Part shown: one piece after another, positions 18,095 to 27,080 of the stretch
How the letters are laid out: every line of letters begins with the position of its first letter
How positions within the stretch are numbered: position 1 is the stretch's first letter
Assembly (NCBI RefSeq): GCF_001570545.1
Contig: NZ_BBXD01000025.1
Location: forward strand, 62,001 to 126,000
DNA length: 64,000 bases
Source: Herbidospora mongoliensis
GTDB lineage: Bacteria; Actinomycetota; Actinomycetes; Streptosporangiales; Streptosporangiaceae
Direction: 5' to 3'
The notes under the pieces: generated by a model
What the model saw: the letters and a program-made list of their open reading frames with translations, nothing else
What the model was told of the DNA's origin: nothing
Databases searched by the model: none
Translations under genes and position numbers: made by a program

Positions 18095-20005
18095 ATGCCT
18101 CCCGTCGAGCCGCTCACCCCGCAGGACCCGGCCTCCCTCGGCCCCTACCCCCTGGTGGGGCGGCTGGGCGGCGATGTCTTCCTCGCCACCGCGCCCGGCG
18201 GCGAACAGGTCGCCGCGCGCAGGCTCCCCCGGCCGCTCGACGCCCCGGGACGCGAGGCGCTGGCCCGCGTCTGGGAGGCCGCGGCCGTCGGCACGCCGCA
18301 CATCCTGGACACCGGGCGCGACTACATCGTGTCCGAGTACGTGCCGGGGCCGACCCTGGCCGAGGAGATCGCCGACGGCGGCGCGCTGTCCGGGCCGGCG
18401 GTGCACCGGCTCGCGGTGACCACGGCGACCGCGCTGGCCTCGCTCCATCGGGCCGGGCTGACCCATGGGGCGATCGCGCCCGAGCGGGTGCTGCTCGGGC
18501 CTGACGGGCCTCGGCTGATCGGGGCGGAGCGGCCGGTCACGCCCGCCTGGCACGTCGAAGAACACTCGCTGTGGCAGGACCCGGATGAGACGCCTTCCGC
18601 CGCCACCGACGTGTTCGCGTGGGCGGCGGTGATCGCGTTCGCGGCCACCGGGCGGCCTCCGTTCGGGGAGAACCCGACGCGGGTGTCCTATGGGGCGGCC
18701 GATCTCGGGCCCCTTTCCGGCGCGCTGCGGGACCTCGTCGCCGACTGTCTGGCCGATGTGCCCGCCGCCCGGCCGGGGGCCGAGGAGACGCTGCTCCGGC
18801 TTCTCGGCCACGCGGGGGCGCTCGACAGTGTGCTGCCGGCCGCGACGCCGCCGGTGGTCGTGGCGCCTCGGGTGAGCGTGAGCCGTACAGAACCAGAAAA
18901 GCGGAGGAAGGGCGGCGCGATCGGGCTCGCGGCGGGCGGGCTGGCGCTGGCGCTCGTGTCCGGTGGGGGTGGGTACCTCCTCGCGCCCGCTCCGGTGTCG
19001 CAGGCCCGCAAGCCCCCGCCCAGTGCGGCGCCGACCTCGCACCCGCCCGCGTTCCCCTCGCCGGGGCCCTCGCCGATGGCGCTGGCCGACGGGGTGCTGA
19101 ACGAGGAGCCGGGCGATCCGCTGCGGCTGGCCTCCTATCGGGCCAATGTGTCGGCCGACGCGACGGCCGCGTTCGCGCGCAGTCCCAACGGCGCCGGGTT
19201 CGCTCAGACCGGCGGGAACCACCATGTGTCGGTCATCTCGTCCGACGGGCGCTGGACCGCCACGATCGACGAACTGTTCGTCGCGAACAAGGACCGGCTG
19301 GACGTCGAGTTCACCGACCGCGGCAGCGGCCGCAGGTTCACCGTGCCGACCATCTCCTCGCCGCTGACCGCGCACCATCCCGCCTGGTCACCCGACGGGA
19401 CGCGGCTGCTGCTGTCGCTGTGGATCACCGAGGGGGCGCCCACCGACACGGCCCCCTTCGGGTTCCTGATCGTCGATCCGGCCACCCGCGCCGCGACCGT
19501 CGTCGAGACGGCCAACGACGCCGACCGGGAGGAGTTCCTGGCCACCGATCCGGGTGTGCGGCTGGGGGCGCTGCCCGCGTTCCAGTGGACGCCCGACGGT
19601 CTCCAGGTCGCGGGGGCCTATCTGACGCCGGAGAGCCGGTTCGGGGTGCGGTTCCACGAACTCGACGGACGGGTGGCGCGGAGTTTCCACTGGGTGGGGC
19701 TGCCCGCCGGGCCGGCCTCGTTCTCGCCCGACGGCCAGTCGTTCGTGACGACCCAGTGCGAGAAACGGCACGTCTTCTGCGTGTGGGACAGCGCGACCGG
19801 GGCGCGGCGGGGCGGCGTACCCTCCGCGGAGGGGGACGGGATGGTCGGGTGGTTCGACGCGACGCATCTGCTCTTCTCCCGGGAGAAGAAGGGCGAATAC
19901 CGCGCCGACGTGATCGACTTCTCGGGCAAGAAGTCTCGGACGCTGGTGGAGCTCGACCTGCCCGCTGACGAGCCCACCGTTCAGCTGTTCTTCCTGCGGA
20001 GCTGA
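18095..20005 (+). CDS. Membrane pseudokinase with propeller sensor, second of three
   Basis: Protein of 636 residues, ATG at 18095, six bases after the previous stop. Same architecture as its neighbour: kinase-like domain (to about 260), membrane helix near residues 275-295, then a propeller-like extracytoplasmic part with SPDGTRLLLSLW, FSPDGQSF and FCVWDSATG. The catalytic centre is gone: the VAVK lysine is Arg (VAARR), HRD reads HGAIAPE (124-130) and DFG is replaced by LIGAE. The C-lobe segment TDVFAWAAVIAFAATGRPPFGE is intact, so the fold is probably kept. Gene order and similarity point to tandem duplication followed by loss of catalysis. Confidence 0.85.
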   Translation: MPPVEPLTPQDPASLGPYPLVGRLGGDVFLATAPGGEQVAARRLPRPLDAPGREALARVWEAAAVGTPHILDTGRDYIVSEYVPGPTLAEEIADGGALSGPAVHRLAVTTATALASLHRAGLTHGAIAPERVLLGPDGPRLIGAERPVTPAWHVEEHSLWQDPDETPSAATDVFAWAAVIAFAATGRPPFGENPTRVSYGAADLGPLSGALRDLVADCLADVPAARPGAEETLLRLLGHAGALDSVLPAATPPVVVAPRVSVSRTEPEKRRKGGAIGLAAGGLALALVSGGGGYLLAPAPVSQARKPPPSAAPTSHPPAFPSPGPSPMALADGVLNEEPGDPLRLASYRANVSADATAAFARSPNGAGFAQTGGNHHVSVISSDGRWTATIDELFVANKDRLDVEFTDRGSGRRFTVPTISSPLTAHHPAWSPDGTRLLLSLWITEGAPTDTAPFGFLIVDPATRAATVVETANDADREEFLATDPGVRLGALPAFQWTPDGLQVAGAYLTPESRFGVRFHELDGRVARSFHWVGLPAGPASFSPDGQSFVTTQCEKRHVFCVWDSATGARRGGVPSAEGDGMVGWFDATHLLFSREKKGEYRADVIDFSGKKSRTLVELDLPADEPTVQLFFLRS

Positions 20006-20010
20006 CCCTC

Positions 20011-21678
20011 GTGGAGGGGACCCGGCTGGGCGGCTACACGATCCTGCGGCAACTGGGGGCCGGCGGGCAGGGCACGGTCTATCTGGCCTCCTCGCCCGAG
20101 GGTGGCCGGGTGGCGGTGAAGGTGCTGCACGCCATGTCCGAAGAGGGGTCGGCCGAGCGGTTCCTCCGCGAGGCGCAGGTCCTGCCCGAAGTCGCCTCAT
20201 TCTGCGCGGCGCAGGTGCTGGCGTTCGGGGTGGAGGACGGCGTGCCGTTCATCGCCAGCGAATACGTCGAGGGCCCCACGTTGCAGGCCGCCGTGCGCGA
20301 GCGCGGGCCCCTCACCGACGGGACGCTGCGGCGGGTGGCGGTGGGGACCATCACCGCGCTGTCGGCCATCCACAAGGCCGGAGTGGTGCACCTCGACTTC
20401 AAGCCGGCGAACGTGATCATCGGCCGGGACGGGCCCCGGGTGATCGATTTCGGGATCGCGCGGGCGGTGGACACGGAGTCGACCGGTACCGGAGCGGTGG
20501 GAACTCCTACCTATATGGCACCGGAGCAGCTGGGGGAATCGGCGCCCGGCCCTGCCGCCGACGTGTTCACCTGGGCGGCGACGGTGGTGTTCGCGGCGTC
20601 GGGGAAGCCCCCGTTCGGGGCGGATTCGGTGCCCGCGGTGCTGAACCGGCTGCTGCGGGGCGAGCCTGATCTGGGGCGGCTGTCCGGCGAATTGCGGGAC
20701 ATCGTCGCGGCCTGCCTGGTCAAGGATCCGCTTGCCCGGCCCACCTCGTCCGAGGTGCTGTTACGGCTGCTCGGGCCGCGCCCCGCACCTTCCCGCCGCA
20801 TCGGGCGGCGGTTGTGGTTCGCGGGGGCGGCGCTGGCCCTGGCGGCCGCTGCCGCCGGGGTGGCCTTCTGGGTGTCCCGGCCCGAGCCGCCCCGGCTGGC
20901 GGGGGCGCCCTCTCCGGTTTTCACCACTCGGCAGGTGCCCGAGCTGCCCGGCTCCGTCTATGAGCATGCGTCCGACCCGGTGCGGCTCACGGCTTTCGTC
21001 GTCCGTACGTCGACATTGAGCATCCGGTCGTATGTGCGGGGGCGTGACTCCTTCGTCCCGATCGAGCTGCACCGCAATCCCGTTCCGTCGCCTGACGGCG
21101 AGACTGTGGCCGAGGTGAACTGGACGCCGAGACAGGCGTCCGACGGGAACGTGGTCACGTTCACGCGGGACGGGGGGACGTTCACCGTTCCCACGGTCGA
21201 GGTTCCGCTGGTGGTGAGTTCGCCGGTCTGGTCCTCGGACGGGTCGAGGCTGCTGCTGACGGTGGCGTCGGAGGATGTGGCGAACAGGGTCGGGTTCGCG
21301 ATCGTCGATGTGGCCGCGCGGCGGACGACGTATGTGGAGGTCGACTCGCCGTCGACGGATTTCCGGTTCGCACCGGACGGGGTGACGTCGGGCGGGGTGG
21401 TTTATGGTCTCGATGGCGTTTCTTCGCGGACATTTGACGATATGGAGAGCCTGGTCTTCTCGCCCTCCGGGCGGCGGTACGCCGGGGGCTGCGCGTTCGG
21501 GATCTGCGGGCCGGGGGCGCTGCGGTCGTCCGGCGAGGTCATCGGGTGGTTCAACGAGGACACGCTGATCGTCAGGGACGGCCGGAAGGTGCTGGCGATC
21601 GACGCCGCGAGCGGCGCGACCAGGCGGACGCTGGCGGACATCGGCTCCGACCGCCAGACGGAGGTGCACTACTCCTAG
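20011..21678 (+). CDS. Active receptor-type Ser/Thr kinase with propeller, third of three
   Basis: Transmembrane protein kinase of 555 residues, GTG at 20011, five bases after the previous stop. All catalytic motifs are present: GAGGQGTVY (16-24), VAVKV with Lys37, HLDFKPAN (127-134), DFG (146-148) and GTPTYMAPE (164-172). A single membrane helix lies near residues 270-290, and the rest is an extracytoplasmic propeller-like region. It is the only member of the trio able to phosphorylate by these criteria, so its upstream pseudokinases are candidate partners or substrates. A strong hairpin follows the stop codon. Confidence 0.93.
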   Translation: MEGTRLGGYTILRQLGAGGQGTVYLASSPEGGRVAVKVLHAMSEEGSAERFLREAQVLPEVASFCAAQVLAFGVEDGVPFIASEYVEGPTLQAAVRERGPLTDGTLRRVAVGTITALSAIHKAGVVHLDFKPANVIIGRDGPRVIDFGIARAVDTESTGTGAVGTPTYMAPEQLGESAPGPAADVFTWAATVVFAASGKPPFGADSVPAVLNRLLRGEPDLGRLSGELRDIVAACLVKDPLARPTSSEVLLRLLGPRPAPSRRIGRRLWFAGAALALAAAAAGVAFWVSRPEPPRLAGAPSPVFTTRQVPELPGSVYEHASDPVRLTAFVVRTSTLSIRSYVRGRDSFVPIELHRNPVPSPDGETVAEVNWTPRQASDGNVVTFTRDGGTFTVPTVEVPLVVSSPVWSSDGSRLLLTVASEDVANRVGFAIVDVAARRTTYVEVDSPSTDFRFAPDGVTSGGVVYGLDGVSSRTFDDMESLVFSPSGRRYAGGCAFGICGPGALRSSGEVIGWFNEDTLIVRDGRKVLAIDAASGATRRTLADIGSDRQTEVHYS

Positions 21679-21686
21679 CCCCGTCT

Positions 21687-21724
21687 CCCGGGCGACCACC
21701 CGGGCCTTCGGGTGGTCGCCCGGG
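21687..21724 (+). terminator. Strong hairpin ending kinase trio
   Basis: Perfect 16-bp inverted repeat: arms 21687-21702 and 21709-21724, loop GGCCTT. It lies 9 bp after the kinase stop and 12 bp before the convergent stop of the zinc-ribbon gene, so it may serve both directions. No T-run follows, as is common in high-GC actinobacteria. Confidence 0.8.
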
Positions 21725-21736
21725 TGATCGTCCGGC

Positions 21737-21976
21737 CTAGGCCATCACCCGGTCGACGATCTGGGACGCGCCGACCGAGCGGGCGCAGTGGGCGCCGCAG
21801 AACCAGCGGCGGTCGGCCTCCACGCCGTGGCCGATGATCTTGCAGCCGCAGTGTTCGCAGATCGGCGCCATCCTGGTGATCGCGCATTCGAAGCTGTCGA
21901 AGGTGTGGACGGCGCCCTGGGCGTGGACCTCGAACGTCATGTCGTAGTCGTTACCGCATACTTCGCAAGCGGCCAT
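21737..21976 (-). CDS. Small zinc-ribbon/metallothionein-like protein
   Basis: Protein of 79 residues with three cysteine pairs: CEVCGN (4-7), CEHCGC (40-45) and FCGAHC, plus nearby histidines. This suggests one or two bound zinc ions. The spacing resembles the small actinobacterial zinc-ribbon proteins sometimes annotated as prokaryotic metallothionein. No enzyme domain is seen. It is monocistronic and convergent with the kinase trio. Confidence 0.75.
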   Translation of the reverse strand: MAACEVCGNDYDMTFEVHAQGAVHTFDSFECAITRMAPICEHCGCKIIGHGVEADRRWFCGAHCARSVGASQIVDRVMA

Positions 21977-22031
21977 GATTCCCCCCGGATAGGTCGTTTC
22001 TTCGCGTACCTACCCAGGGGGCGACCAAGCC

Positions 22032-25000
22032 TCACAACGTGCCGAGCAGGCCCGCGGCCATCTCCTTCGCGCCGGCGGCGGCCTCCGGCAGCGGCATCAG
22101 GACCGCGTCGGTGTTGTTGATCTCCGTCCCGGACGGGCGGTCGGCGCCGCCGAGCAGGACCGTCACGACGTATTTGTCCTGCATGACCTTGATCTCATAG
22201 GCCCCGCTGTAGGCGGTCTCGGTCTGCTGCCTGATCGCCTGGCCGTAGTTGTCGGTGCCCAGGCCGGGGAGCTTCTGGATCTTGCCCCACTGGATACCGC
22301 CGATCTTCGAGCTGGCCGTCCCCCGGCTCTTGCCGCGCTCGTCGACCAGGTAGAACCTGGCCATCTCGGAGTTCGGGAACTCCCGGATGCCGACCCGCAG
22401 GTTCCGCCAGCGGACCTTGCCGCCCTCGACCGGCATGGCGTCGTTCCACCACTGACATTCGGTCACCTTGGCCTTGCCCTGGGTAACCGACTGGGCCAGG
22501 CCCTCGGTGTTCGGGACCAGGGTGGCGGCCGTCGCGTTCACGGCCACGCAGTTGGGCGGGAGGGCGATCTTGACCGGCGACGGGCTCGCGCTCGGGGCGG
22601 CCGTCGGCCTGGCCTTGCCCTCGAACGGCAGCGGCTTGCCGGCGTTCAAGGCGCCCGCCGACTGGGCGAGCTGGCCCAGCAGGCCCTTGATCTCGCGGAT
22701 GGCGTTCTCTTCGGTGATCGACTGTTTGGTGTCGTTCGAGAGGACGTCGGCTTCCTTGTGCTGCTGGCTGGCCTCGTACTTGACCTCGAACGTGATGTTG
22801 CCGACCCGGCCGAAGCCGGTGCCGAAGGCGTAGCGGTAGTCGTCTTCGCGCACCCACTGGTATTGGGCGATCGCCGCGTCGCCGAGACCCGAGAAGACCT
22901 GCGGCTTGGAGTAGTAGCGCTCGTCGTCGGAGACCGAGGCGGTGTACGCCCACTGGCGCTTCTGACCGTCGAACTGGATCGTGGCGGCCTTGTCGGCGGT
23001 GGTGTCACCGACCGCCTCGTAGCGGGCCACGTTGATCGTGATCCGCCGCTGGCGGTTCACTTCGCCGAACGAGATGTTGTGGTTCGACCACTCACAGGTC
23101 CACCGGACATAGCTGACCAGGCTGTTGCCAGTGCGCTCGTCCGACATCCGCATGTCGATCTTGGCGGCGGGGACGAGCCGCTCGGTCTGCACCGGGTCGA
23201 GCATGGCGCAGACGTCGATGTCGGTGCCTTTCGGGCCGCCGCTCGCCACGGCGGGCGCCGAACCCGACGCCTGGGGCGACGCACCGGTCTTCGGCGGCGG
23301 CGCCGTCTGCGGGCTCTCCCCGCCGGAGGTCTGGATGTAGACGAACGTGCCGCCCGCGACGACGAGGACGACCACGGCCGCGATCAGGGGCCAGAGCCAC
23401 TTGGTCTTGCGCGGCGGACCGGGAGGCTGGGCCCAGCCGGGCTGGGTGGTGCCCTGCCAGGGGCCCGAGTTCTGCTGCCAGTTGTTCTGCCCCTGCCAGG
23501 CGTCGCCACCGCTCCCGGACCCGTTGACGTGGGGCTGGAAGAGGACGGCGGTGCCCTCGGGGCCCGCGGGCGCCTGCGCGGCCGGCGGGGTGGGCGGGGT
23601 GGGCGGCGGAGTGGGCGGCCAGGGGCCCTGCAGAGGCGGGTTCGCGTCCGCCGCGCCGCGCCAGCGTTCGCTGCCCCGGGGGACGTGGCCGTGCGGGCCG
23701 GGGGTCTCCGGGATGCTCCGGGGTTCCTGGCCCTGCGGGGGCCAGGCGGTGCCGTCGGACGGGGTCGACCAGGCCGACCCCGGAGCCGTCAGGCCGGAGG
23801 AGTCCTGACGGGCGCCGGGCGCGCCGGGCCGAGCCGGCTGGACGTCGCCCTGAGGCTCGGTACCGGGCCACTGCGCACCGGCCTTGGACTCGGCGCCGGG
23901 CCACTGGACCTCGCCTCTCAGCTCCGCGCTGGGCCACTGCGGGCCGGTCTGAGCGTCGGCCCTGGGGTCGGCACCGGCCCACTGGCCGTCAGACGCGGCC
24001 TCCGTGCCGGGCCACTGAGCACCGGCTGGTGATTCGGCACCGGGCCACTGAGCACCCGCCGACAATTCGACGCCCGGCCACGGCGTGTCAGCCGGTGGCT
24101 GGGCGCCGGGCCGCTGAGCGTCGGCCCTGGGGTCCGCGCCCGGCCGGGCCACCCGTGTCGGGGAGTCCACGCCCGGCCACGGCGCGTCAGCCGGCGGTTC
24201 CAAGCCCGGCCGCTGGCCGTCGGCCCTAAGCTCCGCGCCCGGCCGGCCCACGCGTGTCGGGGAATCCACGCCCGGCCACGGCGTGTCAGCCGGTGGTTGG
24301 GCGCCGGGGCGCTGAGCGTCGGCCCTGGGCTCGATGCCCGGCCAGCCACCACCCGCCGGGGAGTCCATGATCGACCAGGGCGAGTCGCCCGTGGGCTCCA
24401 TCCCGGGCCACCCGGCGCCGGGCGGCGAGGCCGCACCCGGCCACGGCGCGTCGGCCGGTGGTTCCGTGCCCGGCCGCTGAGCGTCGGCCCGAGGTTCCAT
24501 GCTCGGCCAGGGGCGGTCCTCCGGGCTGGACCAGGCAGGAGTGGGGGGCTGAGGGGGCAACTGGCTCGGGTCGGCGGGCGGCTGCGGCATGCCGGGCCAG
24601 TCCGGACCTGCGGTGGGCCAGGGCTGGTCCGAGCTCCCCGGAGGCTGGGGTGGCCGGTGGGCGGTGAAGGCGCTGAAACCCTGGCCGGAGCCGGCGTTGT
24701 CGCCGACCGGCGAGATGCCGTTGGCGCCCGGAGCCTTCTGGTCCGACGGGTGGTGGGGCACGGGGCCGCCGCCGCGTCCGGGGACGTCCGGGCGGCCGAA
24801 GTCACGGAAATCAGACCGGCCCTCGGGCGGCGCCCCGGGGATGGGCGCGCCGAACATCGCGGGCGGCAGCGCCTGGCCGGGCGGGGTCTGCGGGATCTCC
24901 GGATTGCGGGGCTGACTGGTCGGCGTGTCGAACCAACCTGGACGATCGGAGGGAGACGAAGGAGGAGGATCCTCCCGCCGCCTGCCGAAGGACTTCGGAA

Positions 25001-25790
25001 TCCGGCGAGGTAATTCCGAGGCGCCCTCACGTAAACGGGCGGTCGCCGGATCGATTCCGGTGGTGTCGCCCGTCGGCGGCTCGCCGGTCGCGGGCCGGTT
25101 GCCCGAATCGCCGCCACCCGGCCGGCCGGTCGGGCCGCTCTCGCCCGGACCACCATCACCCGGACGCTTCGTCGAGTCACCGTCATTCGGCCGCGCGCCC
25201 AAGCCACTCTCCCCCAGTCGACCACCATCACTCGGACGGCCGCCCAAGCCGCTGTCGCCCAGCCGATTCACCGAACCGGCGTCCCCCGGCCGCATGGCCG
25301 AGTCACCATCGCCAAGCCGAGCAGCCGAGGCATCCTCGCCCGGCCGCTTCCCCGAGCCACCGTCGCCCTGCGGTCCACTCGGACCGGCGTCGCCCTGGCT
25401 GGCCGCCGCGTTCTTGTCCAGGTCGCGGAGCATCGCGCCGAACGGGTCCGACTCGTCAGGCGCCGGGACCTGAGAAGCCGCGGGCGGCTCGTCCGCGGCG
25501 GACTGCGGTTCGGGCTCCTCCGAGGGTTCCCCGGCCGAGCGCCAGGACGGTATCCGCTTCGGGTCGCCGATCATGGGGACGCCGGGCTCCCCCGTCCGGC
25601 GCGGGAACGGCATTCCGGACGCCCTCGGGATCTCGCCCGTCGCCGGGTCGTCCGCGTCGTAGGCGGGGCGGCGCGCATCACGTCCAGGAGAGCCGAAGGC
25701 CTCGCCCGGGGGGTCCGCCGACGGCGTGTCCTCCGGGTGCGGGGGGACCGCGCGCAGGTGGTTCCGGGGCTTCTGGGGGTCTTCGGGCAT
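22032..25790 (-). CDS. Proline-rich membrane protein with DUF3558-like ectodomains
   Basis: Protein of 1252 residues. About 840 N-terminal residues are low-complexity and rich in Pro, Gly, Asp and Trp, with internal repeats (PADAPWPG and RADAQRPG units). One membrane helix follows (WLWPLIAAVVVLVVAGG). The extracytoplasmic part starts with a Pro/Ala linker and contains two related cysteine-containing domains. The first begins VCAMLDPVQTERLVP and has WTCEWSN; the second begins NCVAVNATAATLVPN and has ECQWWND. These resemble DUF3558-type lipoprotein domains. It is the last gene of an operon with two kinases whose ectodomains look related. The cytoplasmic tail could be a kinase substrate. Confidence 0.8.
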   Translation of the reverse strand: MPEDPQKPRNHLRAVPPHPEDTPSADPPGEAFGSPGRDARRPAYDADDPATGEIPRASGMPFPRRTGEPGVPMIGDPKRIPSWRSAGEPSEEPEPQSAADEPPAASQVPAPDESDPFGAMLRDLDKNAAASQGDAGPSGPQGDGGSGKRPGEDASAARLGDGDSAMRPGDAGSVNRLGDSGLGGRPSDGGRLGESGLGARPNDGDSTKRPGDGGPGESGPTGRPGGGDSGNRPATGEPPTGDTTGIDPATARLREGASELPRRIPKSFGRRREDPPPSSPSDRPGWFDTPTSQPRNPEIPQTPPGQALPPAMFGAPIPGAPPEGRSDFRDFGRPDVPGRGGGPVPHHPSDQKAPGANGISPVGDNAGSGQGFSAFTAHRPPQPPGSSDQPWPTAGPDWPGMPQPPADPSQLPPQPPTPAWSSPEDRPWPSMEPRADAQRPGTEPPADAPWPGAASPPGAGWPGMEPTGDSPWSIMDSPAGGGWPGIEPRADAQRPGAQPPADTPWPGVDSPTRVGRPGAELRADGQRPGLEPPADAPWPGVDSPTRVARPGADPRADAQRPGAQPPADTPWPGVELSAGAQWPGAESPAGAQWPGTEAASDGQWAGADPRADAQTGPQWPSAELRGEVQWPGAESKAGAQWPGTEPQGDVQPARPGAPGARQDSSGLTAPGSAWSTPSDGTAWPPQGQEPRSIPETPGPHGHVPRGSERWRGAADANPPLQGPWPPTPPPTPPTPPAAQAPAGPEGTAVLFQPHVNGSGSGGDAWQGQNNWQQNSGPWQGTTQPGWAQPPGPPRKTKWLWPLIAAVVVLVVAGGTFVYIQTSGGESPQTAPPPKTGASPQASGSAPAVASGGPKGTDIDVCAMLDPVQTERLVPAAKIDMRMSDERTGNSLVSYVRWTCEWSNHNISFGEVNRQRRITINVARYEAVGDTTADKAATIQFDGQKRQWAYTASVSDDERYYSKPQVFSGLGDAAIAQYQWVREDDYRYAFGTGFGRVGNITFEVKYEASQQHKEADVLSNDTKQSITEENAIREIKGLLGQLAQSAGALNAGKPLPFEGKARPTAAPSASPSPVKIALPPNCVAVNATAATLVPNTEGLAQSVTQGKAKVTECQWWNDAMPVEGGKVRWRNLRVGIREFPNSEMARFYLVDERGKSRGTASSKIGGIQWGKIQKLPGLGTDNYGQAIRQQTETAYSGAYEIKVMQDKYVVTVLLGGADRPSGTEINNTDAVLMPLPEAAAGAKEMAAGLLGTL
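24080..24390 (-). repeat. Tandem 99-bp repeats inside proline-rich gene
   Basis: About three successive 33-residue units with the pattern RADAQRPG..PPADTPWPG.DSPTRV.RPG are encoded here, with near-identical DNA about 99 and 198 bp apart. Shorter degenerate copies extend over about 23860-24500, and another Gly/Asp-rich repeat family covers about 25060-25380. Copy number could vary by slippage or recombination. Confidence 0.7.
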
Positions 25791-25805
25791 AGGGGGACTC
25801 CTTGG

Positions 25806-27080
25806 TCAGCCGATTCCGGCCGCGACCAGCTGGGCGGCCTGGCGGGCGCGCTCCCTGGTGTCGTCGCCGGGCGACTTGTAGGTGACCTGGGCGGACAGAT
25901 TGCTTCTCCGGAACCAGACGGTGGCGCCGCCGTCGGCGGGTGCCATGTATGCCTCGTCGGCCACGCCGGTGAGGTCTTCTGCGCCGTCGGGGCGGGTGGG
26001 TGCCGTCCCGGTGGTGAGGCGGTAGCCGACGACGACTTCGGTGCCGCCGGATCGGTTGATCCAGCGGCAGCCGCCGTCCGACGTCGGTTCGGCGTCGGCC
26101 TGGGTGCCGAGCAGCCGGGTGATCTGCGCGGTGGTCAGGCTCTCGCAGGCGTCGGGGGCGGCGGCGAACCGGCTGGGGATGACGGCCGGGTCGTCGGCGG
26201 TGAACTGGGAGGCGGCCCATCCGGCGGCGACGCCGACGCCGATCGTGAGGGCGGCGGCGAGCGCCCACCTGCCGGTGCGGCGGGGACGGGGCGGGACGGC
26301 GGCGACGGCGTCCCGCAGCAGGTGGCGGGTGGTCGCGGCCGGTGGGCGGTGGGCGGGATCCTTGGCGAGGAGCGCGCCGACCGCGCGGGCGAGCGCGGGG
26401 GTGGCCTGCGCCATCGGGGGTGGGTCGTGCATGACGACCGCCGCGACGACGGCGGCGGGCAGGTTGCGGTGGAAGGGGCCCCGGCCCTCCACGGCCGCGT
26501 ACAGGGTCGCGCCGAGCGACCACAGGTCCGACGGCGGTCCGGCGGGCAGGCCGCGGAACCGCTCCGGAGCCATGTACGCCGGCGACCCCGACCCGTCGGC
26601 GGGGTCGGCGCCGAACGGGGCGGCGATGCCGAAGTCGGCCAGCATGGCCCGGCCGTCGTCGCCGACCAGCACGTTGGCCGGTTTGACGTCGCGGTGCAGG
26701 ATGCCGTGGGCGTGGGCGAGTTCGAGGGCGTCCAGGATGGAGAGGCCGATTTCGGCGACCCGGCCACTCGGCAGCGGCAGCAGCTTGTCGAGCGAGGTTC
26801 CCGGGACGAGGTCCATCACGATCCAGGGCGTGCCGTCATGCGGCACCACGTCGTGGATCTTCACGATCGACGGATGGTTGAGTTTCCCGGCCGCGCGGGC
26901 CTCGCCGATGGCGCGGGAGGTGTATTCGGCCAGCTCACCGGGCCCGATGTCGCGCGGGATGCGCATCTGCTTGACCGCGACCTCGCGCCGCAGCAGCTCG
27001 TCGTGGGCACGCCAGACGGTGCCCGCGCCGCCCTCTCCAAGGGGTTCGGCGAGCCGGTAGCGGCCGGCGAGCAGGGTCAC
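25806..27080 (-). CDS. Transmembrane Ser/Thr protein kinase
   Basis: Kinase of about 424 residues from GTG 27080, which overlaps the upstream stop as GTGA; a GTG four codons earlier (27092) is also possible. Complete motifs are present: LGEGGAGTVW, EVAVKQM, HRDVKPANVLV, DFGIA and GSPAYMAPE. A membrane helix (WALAAALTIGVGVAAGW) separates the kinase from an ectodomain of about 130 residues with two cysteines (ACESLTTAQITRLLG and GGCRWIN). That ectodomain matches the pattern in the neighbouring kinase and the proline-rich protein. It is probably a sensor kinase for a cell-envelope signal. Confidence 0.93.
   Translation of the reverse strand: MTLLAGRYRLAEPLGEGGAGTVWRAHDELLRREVAVKQMRIPRDIGPGELAEYTSRAIGEARAAGKLNHPSIVKIHDVVPHDGTPWIVMDLVPGTSLDKLLPLPSGRVAEIGLSILDALELAHAHGILHRDVKPANVLVGDDGRAMLADFGIAAPFGADPADGSGSPAYMAPERFRGLPAGPPSDLWSLGATLYAAVEGRGPFHRNLPAAVVAAVVMHDPPPMAQATPALARAVGALLAKDPAHRPPAATTRHLLRDAVAAVPPRPRRTGRWALAAALTIGVGVAAGWAASQFTADDPAVIPSRFAAAPDACESLTTAQITRLLGTQADAEPTSDGGCRWINRSGGTEVVVGYRLTTGTAPTRPDGAEDLTGVADEAYMAPADGGATVWFRRSNLSAQVTYKSPGDDTRERARQAAQLVAAGIG

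Noticed and set aside
22758-24032. 424-residue plus-strand frame opposite the proline-rich gene
   Set aside because: Its repeats are simply the complement of the proline-rich repeats; no start signals.
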